From an uncultured Fidelibacterota bacterium (GTDB taxonomy: Bacteria > Marinisomatota > Marinisomatia > Marinisomatales > UBA1611): 13,301 bases of DNA. The stretch lies in NCBI GenBank assembly GCA_913041325.1, contig CAJWHU010000032.1, positions 1 to 13,301 on the forward strand. The letters run 5' to 3'. Both the position numbers and the translations under genes were made by a program. The notes below the pieces were generated by a model that saw only the letters and a program-made list of their open reading frames with translations, searched no databases and was not told where the DNA came from. Below are positions 6,171-13,301 of the stretch, in pieces. Every line of letters starts with the position of its first letter. Position 1 is the stretch's first letter.

Positions 6171-7042
6171 ATTCGTTTTTCTCTCATTTTAAAAAATGAT
6201 AGTATTGGTTCTATAAAGTCTTTTTCAATTGATATGGTGATTAAATCAAAACCAATTTTCTTTGCCCTTAGATTCAGTTTATTCTGATTGTAGACATTTT
6301 TTTGCCTTAGTTGATCCATATCATGACTATTGGAGGTGTCAATCCAAAATGAATCACCAGATTCGGAATCTTTAACCTTTATGAGCCCGATATTTGGTAG
6401 TCGAATTTCGGCAGGGTCAACTAAACGAATCCCAATAAGGTCATGCTTTCGGTTTACAACTTTTAAGGAGGTCCAATAGTTGTCATCTAGAAAATCGGAA
6501 ACAAGGAAAACAACACTTCTTCTCTTTGCAACCTTTAATAAATAGTCCAAGGCTTTTTTTATCGAGGTTCTAGCACTTTTTGGCTTGGTGAAAAGTGTAT
6601 CTCTTATTAATCTAAGTATATGAGATTTTCCTTTTTTTGGGGCCAGGAATTTTTCTATATCATCTGAAAACAGAATTAAACCTACTTTGTCATTGTTTTT
6701 GATTGCCGAAAACCCCAGCACGGCAGCAATTTCAGAAGCATATTCCATTTTTAATTGTTTAACTGAACCGAAATTCCCAGAGCCAGATATGTCAACAAGT
6801 ATGAATACGGTTAACTCGCGTTCCTCTTCATATATTTTTACAAAAGGATCGCCTGATCTAGCGGTAACGTTCCAGTCTATTAGTCTTATATCATCTCCTG
6901 GCTGGTATTCTCTTACCTCAGAAAATGTCATCCCCCTGCCCTTAAATGCGGAATGATATTCTCCTCCAAATAGATTATTGACTAACCCTCTAGTGTGAAT
7001 TTCAATTTTTCTCACCTTTTTGAGGATCTTATGCGGTATCAT
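6167..7042 (-). CDS. DUF58 family VWA-like MIDAS protein
   Basis: Soluble protein of 291 residues found beside MoxR ATPases in many bacteria; thought to work with MoxR in metal- or envelope-related protein maturation, mechanism unsettled. The DUF58 signature is at 46-62: YQPGDDIRLIDWNVTAR. It is followed by a VWA-like core with MIDAS motif DISGS (84-88), which would bind a divalent metal, and NDKVGLILFSDDIEKFLAPKKGKSH further on. There are no membrane segments, which separates it from BatA/BatB and from longer DUF58 proteins that have two N-terminal helices. Start ATG lies six bases after the moxR stop; its own stop overlaps the next start. The tight spacing supports a functional trio with MoxR and the BatD-like protein. 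Confidence 0.92.
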   Translation of the reverse strand: MIPHKILKKVRKIEIHTRGLVNNLFGGEYHSAFKGRGMTFSEVREYQPGDDIRLIDWNVTARSGDPFVKIYEEERELTVFILVDISGSGNFGSVKQLKMEYASEIAAVLGFSAIKNNDKVGLILFSDDIEKFLAPKKGKSHILRLIRDTLFTKPKSARTSIKKALDYLLKVAKRRSVVFLVSDFLDDNYWTSLKVVNRKHDLIGIRLVDPAEIRLPNIGLIKVKDSESGDSFWIDTSNSHDMDQLRQKNVYNQNKLNLRAKKIGFDLITISIEKDFIEPILSFFKMREKRI

Positions 7043-7048
7043 TAGTTT

Positions 7049-8047
7049 TTAGGGAACTTCTATAGTATCAAATAGACGTTGGATAACATCATCTGGAATC
7101 AGCTCTTCAGCTTCCGCTTCATATGTAAGAATTACCCTGTGTCTTAAAACATCAAAACCTATGTATCTTATATCCTCAGGTGTAATGTAGCCACGATGTT
7201 CTATGAAAGCACGGGCTTTTGCGGCTCTAATAATATTAATTGTTGCTCTGGGAGATGCACCAAAATCAATTATATCATCAAGATCCTTTAACCCATATTT
7301 ACTTGGCTCTCTGGTAGAAAAAATCAAATTTAAAACATAGTCCTCTATTTTTTCATCAACGTAAATATCATTAATTGCATTCTGTGCATCTAAAATTTGT
7401 GATGGCCTCACGATTGGTCCTGATTTTGAGTCTTTTACTGGTATTGCATTATTTTGCCTCATCACTGTCCTCTCTGCATCCATGCTGGGATATCTCACGA
7501 TAAGTTTAAAGAGAAACCTATCAATCTGTGCCTCAGGCAAGGGATAGGTTCCTTCCTGTTCAATAGGATTTTGGGTTGCCATGACAAGAAAAGGAGAATT
7601 CAGAGTAAAGGTATTTTCCCCTATAGTCACCTGCCTTTCTTGCATGGATTCAAGTAGAGCACTCTGAACTTTAGCAGGAGACCTGTTGATCTCATCTGCC
7701 AAAATTATATTAGAAAAAATTGGACCTTTTCTTGTGTCAAATTCTCCAGTTTTTTGATTGTAAACCAAGGTTCCTAGTAAATCCGCAGGAAGCATGTCAG
7801 GGGTAAATTGAATTCTTTGAAAGTCAGTTTCTATCAGGTTTGCTAAGGTTTTTACCAATAACGTTTTAGCTAGGCCTGGAACTCCCTCCAATAGAACATG
7901 CCCATTTGCAAGCATTGAAATTAATACTTTATCGACTAATTCATCTTGTCCAATTATAGTATCTCTCATTTTTGTTTTCAATTCGTCAACAAATGAGGAT
8001 ACATTTACAATCTTATTATTTATTTCATCTAAATTTAACTTACTCAT
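7049..8047 (-). CDS. moxR: MoxR family AAA+ ATPase
   Basis: AAA+ chaperone-like ATPase of 332 residues, cytoplasmic. Motifs: IIGQDELVDKVLISMLANGH (31-50), Walker A GVPGLAKT (55-62), Walker B IILADE (114-119), INRSPAKVQSALLESMQERQVTI (120-142), sensor 1 ATQNPIEQEGTYPLPEAQIDRF (157-178) with the arginine of DRF as likely finger, and a C-terminal lid domain with SPRATINIIRAAKARAF. All nucleotide-binding residues are intact. In described systems MoxR acts with a VWA/MIDAS protein; here the DUF58 protein directly downstream is the obvious partner. The gene follows the TPR lipoprotein by 11 bases. No clear ribosome site precedes the ATG, so translation is probably coupled. Confidence 0.96.
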   Translation of the reverse strand: MSKLNLDEINNKIVNVSSFVDELKTKMRDTIIGQDELVDKVLISMLANGHVLLEGVPGLAKTLLVKTLANLIETDFQRIQFTPDMLPADLLGTLVYNQKTGEFDTRKGPIFSNIILADEINRSPAKVQSALLESMQERQVTIGENTFTLNSPFLVMATQNPIEQEGTYPLPEAQIDRFLFKLIVRYPSMDAERTVMRQNNAIPVKDSKSGPIVRPSQILDAQNAINDIYVDEKIEDYVLNLIFSTREPSKYGLKDLDDIIDFGASPRATINIIRAAKARAFIEHRGYITPEDIRYIGFDVLRHRVILTYEAEAEELIPDDVIQRLFDTIEVP

Positions 8048-8058
8048 TAAATATTTAT

Positions 8059-8793
8059 TTAGGATGTGATGTGTTTTAATGCTGGGATTTCTTCAATACT
8101 CTTGCCAAGATACTTAATTTCAAATTCCACTGATGGCGCAAGTTCATGGTTTGGAAACCTCTCTAAGAATTGTTCATATTCTACATTGGCGCTTTGCACA
8201 TCATTCAGGATATTAGCATATATGTATCCAATCATAAAAAGTGCGTGTGGTTCTTGCTCTGATTTTTCAAAGTTTTTAATCACCTTGCGATATTCCTGAA
8301 TAGCCGTCTTAAAATCACGGAAGTCATTCATATATATATCACCTAGCATGTATTGTGCTTTGGAGGACAATTCTAAATTAGGATAAGTATCTAGCATGAA
8401 CATTAAATGATTTAATGCATCTTTTTGTTGCTTTTTTTTCCTAAGCGACTCTGTTTTGTTTAATATATATTCAGGGAACTGCTCAATATCCCTTTTAGCC
8501 TCAATGCCTTGTCTAGTATCTGGATGGTTTTTAACTGTGTTTTTTAGTTCTAGATAACCTTTTGCAGGATCATTTTTCCAGTTCAAGTAAACAGAAACAA
8601 GTTTATATTGTGCTTTCGATGCTAAACTATCATTTGGATAATTTTTGACAAGTTTATTTAAATCTTTTATTGCCAAATCTGCTTTATTACTTTTCAAATT
8701 GGCTTCAGATGATTCTAATAATTCCTTTGGAGTTTGAGTACACCCTGTAAGTAGAATTAAAAAAACTAAATTAATATTGTATAAGATTTTCAT
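8059..8793 (-). CDS. TPR outer-membrane lipoprotein, BamD-like
   Basis: Predicted lipoprotein of 244 residues. Signal peptide MKILYNINLVFLILLTGC ends in lipobox LLTGC with C18 as the acylated residue. The mature part is about five TPR-like helical hairpins (roughly 23-56, 60-91, 113-140, 145-178 and 183-216; for example AQYKLVSVYLNW, AQYMLGDIYM and ALFMIGYIYANI). Size and TPR number resemble BamD (E. coli 245 residues), which scaffolds the outer-membrane protein assembly complex; CpoB/YbgF-like or BatC/BatE-like TPR proteins are alternatives. Start 8793 is chosen over a TTG at 8820 because the ATG has a GAGG site six bases upstream and begins a proper lipoprotein signal peptide. Its place between an Omp85 gene and moxR leaves open which of the two it serves. 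Confidence 0.8.
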   Translation of the reverse strand: MKILYNINLVFLILLTGCTQTPKELLESSEANLKSNKADLAIKDLNKLVKNYPNDSLASKAQYKLVSVYLNWKNDPAKGYLELKNTVKNHPDTRQGIEAKRDIEQFPEYILNKTESLRKKKQQKDALNHLMFMLDTYPNLELSSKAQYMLGDIYMNDFRDFKTAIQEYRKVIKNFEKSEQEPHALFMIGYIYANILNDVQSANVEYEQFLERFPNHELAPSVEFEIKYLGKSIEEIPALKHITS

Positions 8794-8797
8794 TTTT

Positions 8798-8803
8798 ATC
8801 CTC
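8798..8803 (-). promoter_or_regulatory. Shine-Dalgarno GAGGAT that fixes the lipoprotein start
   Basis: On the minus strand GAGG ends six bases before the ATG at 8793, and none is suitably placed before the TTG at 8820. This decides for the start that gives a clean lipoprotein signal sequence. Confidence 0.7.
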
Positions 8804-8816
8804 AATTTCAAAACAG

Positions 8817-8903
8817 CCAAAATTAATGTTTGTAATCAGACAGTTAAAGGATTTGATTAAAATTAATATGCAATTCTTCGCGATTAGTTCCAAAATTAAT
8901 GTT
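8817..8903. repeat. Pair of perfect 14-bp direct repeats bounding the gap between the Omp85 and lipoprotein genes
   Basis: CCAAAATTAATGTT occurs at 8817-8830 and again at 8890-8903, 73 bases apart. A third copy of the core AAAATTAAT is at 8859-8867. On the minus strand each 14-mer contains TAATTTTG, which fits the TAnnTTTG -7 element described for Bacteroidota promoters. The left-hand copy lies about 30 bases before the lipoprotein ATG, so it could be that gene's promoter. No GC-rich hairpin with T-run was found in this gap. Function is inferred only. Confidence 0.45.
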
Positions 8904-10702
8904 CAAAATAAACTTTGCACACCTAATTGTATTTCACCTCTTTCTAAATTTTCAATTTGAATAGCATAGTCTAGTCTCGCTGGACCTAGTGGAGTATCAA
9001 AGGTGATACCGGCTCCTAAATTCCATTTTAATCTATCATATAAACCTTGAGAGGGACGATCAGATAATAGTCCGCCATCCGCAAATATCGTCATCCCTAG
9101 AGATTTATATACCTTCTGTCGTAGTTCAATATTTGTCATAAAACGGAATGTCCTGCCAACCGGTTCATTCTTGCTGTTTTTATTAAATTTTAAGATAGGC
9201 CATCCTCGCATGGAGCTACTTCCACCGAGGTAAAACTTTTCAAATGAATAGTCTTCTTTTTCATTATTCCAACGCCAAAGCCTTCCAATTTGCATTCTAA
9301 GGGCAAAGACTGAGCCACGGCTCACAGGGAAATAGAGATTCCCAGTAAGGTCACCTTTAAAGTACTCTCTCGATCCACCAAAACCTGCGGCTTTTGTAAG
9401 CATTTCTACTAAAAATCCTTTTTTCGTGTAGAGAGGATCATCTCTATAATCCAGATTAATTTTTATGCCAATAGATTGTTCTTGAATTACATCCTCTGAA
9501 GCATCACTAAAAGATTGCCATACAGATTTTGTTTCTAGAAAAGACCTTCCCCCCAGACCGGTTCGCTGTGTTAAGTCGGCACCAAAACGATTTATAACCT
9601 CTTTAAAATTTTCATTTTCATAAACTATAAACCTATCATAATATATTCTTGCCTTAGTAGGGAATCTAATTCCCATAAACCAATTCGACGATAGGCTTGC
9701 ATCATAACCAAACCTTGGGATAACCAGATCTACATCTTCAAAAGGCACTCCAGCAACGAACTTTATTGAAAATTGCTTTGGTGTGTTTAAAAAGGCGCGA
9801 TTTCTCCATTCAAAAGTAGCTCCAAGTGCTGGAAGTGGCTCTGCCCCTTGGGCGAAACGAATTGGTTCTAAACCTCCTGAGGAATTCCATTCTCGTTGTT
9901 TATAACGCCTAATTTCTACTAGGATGTCAACGAGAGAATCAGCTTCTATTACTTTTGCGGGCGTTAAATTAGCCATAGAAAAAATACCTAGCTCTCTTAA
10001 CCTATTTGAAGTTTTATCAATATTAGATTTTTTATATAAATCACCTGACTTGTAACTCAATTCTCTCAAAACTATTGAATTATCAATATTACCAATATCC
10101 CTAATAATTGTATTATTGATAAAGGCAAATTCGCCCTCATTAATGTTCAGTGTAATGCTGACTGAATCAGATATCTTATCCTTAACTGAAATTGAATAAA
10201 ATAACTTACCAAGTTCATGGTATTCGTTTTCCAATTTGTAAAGATTATCATTAAGTCCTATGGGATCATATGGCTTTTTCAAATTTAGTTGTAGTAGTTC
10301 TTGTATTCTTACCTTGCTTAAATGATAATTTCCATTTACCAATACTTCGGATAAATAATACCTCTTCCCTTCATTAATTTGGTAAAATATATCAACATAC
10401 TTTTTGTTACCTAATTTTTCTATTTGATATGATTCATCTATTTGTGCGTCTAAAAACCCTTTTGAATAATAGTAATTTTTTAACGTAAGAGCGTCTATTC
10501 GAATAAGGCGAGGATCAAATTCTGTGGAACGGAAGAAGAAATTTTTGGGTTTTTGCCTAACAATGTAATTTATTTCCGTCTGACTTACGTTTGTATTGCC
10601 CTGAAGTGAGATTGATCGAATTATTAATCGGCTATCATCATTTGAAAAGCAGAAGACGCATACAAAATAAAGAAATATTATTAAACATCTAATGAATAGC
10701 AT
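8903..10702 (-). CDS. tamA: Omp85 family outer-membrane protein with three POTRA domains (TamA-like)
   Basis: Outer-membrane beta-barrel of 599 residues (E. coli TamA has 577, BamA about 810). A signal peptide covers about 1-20. Three POTRA repeats are recognisable: about 26-110 (IRSISLQGNTNVSQTEI ... YYSKGFLDA), 113-190 (YYLSEVLVNGNYHLSKVRIQ ... VSITLNINEGE) and 192-267 (VLRELSYKSGDLYKKSNI ... LRELGIF). The barrel (about 270-599) contains DYRDDPLYTKKGF (418-430) and the Omp85 loop-6 motif GGSSSMRGW (493-501, the VRGY/F equivalent), and ends in Phe as outer-membrane proteins usually do. Three POTRAs and the tamB gene three bases upstream favour TamA, which works with TamB in the translocation and assembly module; a short BamA cannot be ruled out, because a BamD-like gene follows. 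The stop is followed by the repeat-bounded gap. Confidence 0.88.
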   Translation of the reverse strand: MLFIRCLIIFLYFVCVFCFSNDDSRLIIRSISLQGNTNVSQTEINYIVRQKPKNFFFRSTEFDPRLIRIDALTLKNYYYSKGFLDAQIDESYQIEKLGNKKYVDIFYQINEGKRYYLSEVLVNGNYHLSKVRIQELLQLNLKKPYDPIGLNDNLYKLENEYHELGKLFYSISVKDKISDSVSITLNINEGEFAFINNTIIRDIGNIDNSIVLRELSYKSGDLYKKSNIDKTSNRLRELGIFSMANLTPAKVIEADSLVDILVEIRRYKQREWNSSGGLEPIRFAQGAEPLPALGATFEWRNRAFLNTPKQFSIKFVAGVPFEDVDLVIPRFGYDASLSSNWFMGIRFPTKARIYYDRFIVYENENFKEVINRFGADLTQRTGLGGRSFLETKSVWQSFSDASEDVIQEQSIGIKINLDYRDDPLYTKKGFLVEMLTKAAGFGGSREYFKGDLTGNLYFPVSRGSVFALRMQIGRLWRWNNEKEDYSFEKFYLGGSSSMRGWPILKFNKNSKNEPVGRTFRFMTNIELRQKVYKSLGMTIFADGGLLSDRPSQGLYDRLKWNLGAGITFDTPLGPARLDYAIQIENLERGEIQLGVQSLF

Positions 10703-10705
10703 AGA

Positions 10706-13301
10706 TTAATAAGCATATCTGTAACGATATTTTAGATTTAATTTTCCTTGGTCATCAACATTGCCTACCACAGAAAAATGTCTATTTAATTTGTACTCCA
10801 CTCCAACACGAGGCTGGTTGAGAGAGAATGATCGTTTATATGAAAGATTTATGAATGCTTTCTCACTTACCTGAGTTTTGGTTGTGACCTCAAAATTTTC
10901 GTCGCTCCCTTTCAGCAAGTTAGCAGCGCCAGTTATTTCAATGTCATCAACATAGTTCATCATTCCCAAATTAGAATCTTTCAGGTTTTTTTCAAGCTGA
11001 TTTTCCAACAATGTACCTAATATGGAAACAGTTTGATTACCAAACCCTGTTGAAGTCCATTCTTGGTCTTCAATTCTCTTACCCCAGGTTAACAACTCTA
11101 AAATGTCACTCTCTGAAAATTCATTTTGTGACTCTAATATTATATCCAAATCGTTAATCCCTCCCTCCATGCTGAGGTATATCTCTTCGTCTCCAATATT
11201 TGTTGCCGCAGTTACGTTGATATCGGGATTAAATCCTTTATTATCAAAACTAACTGATCCTTTTAATCCTGTAAAGTAATCTGTATAGGAATAAACGCTA
11301 CCATCTTCTACGATTATTTGTCCGCCAAAATCTATTTCTTGGTTTCCAACTTGGGATAAATTCAATTCACCGGTAACCTTGGCGTTTATTTGAGAATTAT
11401 TAAAGTAAGCCTCACCTCTTATTGGTATATTTAAACTATATGCCATAATATTATCATTTTCTTGATGAACTAGGGTGCCTACATCTTCTGTATTGAACTC
11501 GTAAAAAACCTCCGCATGTTGAGTCTCTATTTCTCCCTCTAATAAAATGGTGTCTCTACCAGTTATAGATAGATTGAGACCACTTTGACCATACACATCC
11601 AAAAATAAAAGCTTGTATGATGCTTCTTCAGCGTTGATTTTGAGGTCATAATCTGGATCAAAAAAGCTTGTAAAGTCAATAGACCCCTGAAGTTTTGCAT
11701 TCTCTGATGGTTTTCTATTTTTTTTGTCATCAGGACTATAGAGAAGAAAGTCAAAATTGTTTATTTCTAACCTATTATTCTTCATTACAGCAAAACCATT
11801 GATTGATTGGATAGGATCCGCAAATAGTAGTGTATGCAACTTACCATTTTGGATAGTAATATTACCATCTCTCATAATATTATCAGAATTACCATGTAAT
11901 GACAACTCTATATTGTAGATCCCTTCCGCGGAATCTAGGTTGTCAATGTAAGGCGATAGGAATGGCAAAGTATTAACGCTGGCCGTTGTCGTGAAATCTA
12001 GCTTATTTTCTTTATGAAATTTGCTGAAGTTTTTTGATCCGATATTCAGGTCATAAGGTAGATATCCTGAAGAAAATATATTGCCATAATCAGATGTTGA
12101 TTTGGCATACTCTACGTATAATCTATTCCCATCGTATGTTCCTAGGCTTGAAAAATCACCAAGCTTTATTAAATCAAAGCTCGCGTTAGATATTTGAATC
12201 TGATAATCAATCTCAGTTTTATTTAATGTACCGCTCAGTCTAACATTGCCAGTCCCCTCGCCATCTATATCAAAGAATTTTGGAATAAAACGGTGTACCA
12301 GTTTTAAAGAGATGTTTGAAAACATTGTTTTTAAAGCAATATTTGAAGGCCCCTCAATATTATTTTTTATTGGTACAGTACCAGATGCCTGGAAACCCAT
12401 CTCTCCTCTTCTACTCATCGAAATATCATCAATATGGAGGATATCATCTTTGAGTAAGACTGAAAATATCATTTCATCAAAAAACTCTCCCATATAATGC
12501 CCTTTCTTTAGAGAAAAGTCTGTATCTATTTCAAATTTGTCATTGATCAATTTAAACCAGACTTCCCCGAAGACAAGTCCCGAAAACTTCAATCTATCAT
12601 CATCTAAAAATTGCGTGAGTATTTCGGCATCAAAATTAGACATTTTCACTCTTCCCTCAGGCCTTTTGACTCCTCCTGAAATGACTCCCTCCAATAATCC
12701 ATCATTAATATGCAATTCAAACGGTTTCATTTGAAAAAGTGAATCATGAAATGAAAGACTTAATGGCTTGGCATTAATTAAATAATCATCATCAAAAGCA
12801 AGTTGAACCCTATCAATTTCATACTCACTTATGCCATCGTAACGACCTGATGCCTGCAAGAAATCATTTCCTGATTTAAAATGGAAATTTTCTACTGTGA
12901 AAGCCTTGTCATCTATTAAAACGCCCAGTGTTCCTGTGTCAAACCCTCTATCCATCCATTCACCCTTGCCAGCCTTAATATCTACGTAGCCACTAGGAAT
13001 GCTATCAACAACTGTAATTCGCGAATTCAATTCAATTGATTGGATATTAAAGTCACTTATTGTAACGTTCTCGCACGTTAACTCCGCAACTGCTGATGGT
13101 TCATATACATTACCACTGACTTTTAGACTACCTGTCGCTTTCCCACCGAGAAAATTACCTGGTAAAAAACTATTAAATAAATCAATGTCGGCTTTCTCCA
13201 TATCCATAAAGAAATCAATGTGTTTAGTTTTAAAGTCTCCGCGACCATCAATTGTTAGATAACTATCACCAACTAATAACATTACTGGATCAATTGTCGT
13301 T
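10706..13301 (-). CDS. tamB: TamB-family (DUF490) translocation/assembly module protein, C-terminal part (N-terminus cut)
   Basis: Large envelope-spanning protein of the AsmA/TamB superfamily; TamB is anchored in the inner membrane, spans the periplasm as a hydrophobic-lined beta-taco and docks to TamA. It is implicated in outer-membrane protein assembly and in phospholipid transport. About 864 residues are visible; the frame is open to the right edge, so the true start and membrane anchor lie outside. The visible part is repetitive beta-strand sequence typical of the family, closing with the conserved DUF490 end: SESDILELLTWGK, VSILGTLLENQLEKNL, an EKAFINLSYKRSF strand, VGVEYKLNRHFSVVGNVDDQ and LKYRYRY. 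The gene order tamB then tamA is the reverse of E. coli tamA-tamB. Three bases separate its stop from the next ATG. Confidence 0.9.
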   Translation of the reverse strand, partial: TTIDPVMLLVGDSYLTIDGRGDFKTKHIDFFMDMEKADIDLFNSFLPGNFLGGKATGSLKVSGNVYEPSAVAELTCENVTISDFNIQSIELNSRITVVDSIPSGYVDIKAGKGEWMDRGFDTGTLGVLIDDKAFTVENFHFKSGNDFLQASGRYDGISEYEIDRVQLAFDDDYLINAKPLSLSFHDSLFQMKPFELHINDGLLEGVISGGVKRPEGRVKMSNFDAEILTQFLDDDRLKFSGLVFGEVWFKLINDKFEIDTDFSLKKGHYMGEFFDEMIFSVLLKDDILHIDDISMSRRGEMGFQASGTVPIKNNIEGPSNIALKTMFSNISLKLVHRFIPKFFDIDGEGTGNVRLSGTLNKTEIDYQIQISNASFDLIKLGDFSSLGTYDGNRLYVEYAKSTSDYGNIFSSGYLPYDLNIGSKNFSKFHKENKLDFTTTASVNTLPFLSPYIDNLDSAEGIYNIELSLHGNSDNIMRDGNITIQNGKLHTLLFADPIQSINGFAVMKNNRLEINNFDFLLYSPDDKKNRKPSENAKLQGSIDFTSFFDPDYDLKINAEEASYKLLFLDVYGQSGLNLSITGRDTILLEGEIETQHAEVFYEFNTEDVGTLVHQENDNIMAYSLNIPIRGEAYFNNSQINAKVTGELNLSQVGNQEIDFGGQIIVEDGSVYSYTDYFTGLKGSVSFDNKGFNPDINVTAATNIGDEEIYLSMEGGINDLDIILESQNEFSESDILELLTWGKRIEDQEWTSTGFGNQTVSILGTLLENQLEKNLKDSNLGMMNYVDDIEITGAANLLKGSDENFEVTTKTQVSEKAFINLSYKRSFSLNQPRVGVEYKLNRHFSVVGNVDDQGKLNLKYRYRYAY

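Noticed and set aside
8794..8820. TTG start at 8820 for the TPR lipoprotein
   Set aside because: The ATG at 8793 has a GAGG ribosome site and begins a proper signal peptide with lipobox.

Overview
The window is AT-rich and reads as one strand. All thirteen genes run leftward on the minus strand, most neighbours are 0-20 bases apart or overlap, and the largest gap is about 109 bases. No rRNA, tRNA, CRISPR array, insertion sequence or clear terminator was seen. The TamA/TamB-type envelope genes indicate a diderm bacterium. A group II geranylgeranylglyceryl-phosphate (GGGP) synthase beside standard bacterial accBC and efp points to the FCB superphylum (Bacteroidota and relatives). An uncultured marine lineage such as Marinimicrobia is plausible, but this is inference from gene content and not proven.

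Layout in transcription order (right to left): (1) Envelope block: the C-terminal part of a TamB-family protein (cut by the right edge), a 3-POTRA Omp85 protein of TamA type, and a TPR lipoprotein of BamD size. (2) MoxR block: MoxR AAA+ ATPase, a DUF58 MIDAS protein, and a BatD/DUF4381-like single-pass membrane protein. No BatA/BatB VWA membrane protein follows. (3) efp-accB-accC, a commonly conserved set: translation factor EF-P, then the biotin carrier and biotin carboxylase of acetyl-CoA carboxylase. (4) A stand-alone glycine cleavage H protein (lipoyl carrier), the GGGP synthase, and a GmhA-type SIS isomerase. (5) At the left edge, a tyrosine recombinase of Xer type whose final catalytic Tyr lies just outside the window. 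It is not a simple open reading frame call, because it has no stop inside the window, but I translated 373 uninterrupted codons.

How the genes may work together: much of the region serves envelope construction. It covers outer-membrane protein/lipid handling (TamAB, lipoprotein), a MoxR chaperone module, fatty-acid initiation (AccB/AccC), ether-lipid headgroup attachment (GGGP synthase) and possibly LPS core or another phospho-sugar (GmhA).

The most unusual object is the recombinase. It has about 99 extra residues between its catalytic Lys and its HxxR motif, and the extra segment looks like a degenerate second copy of part of the catalytic domain. Second are the GGGP synthase in a Gram-negative-type operon and the GmhA homologue with Gln at the position of the catalytic/metal-binding His. 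The rest is largely ordinary core genome, and I did not see a convincing new multi-gene system.
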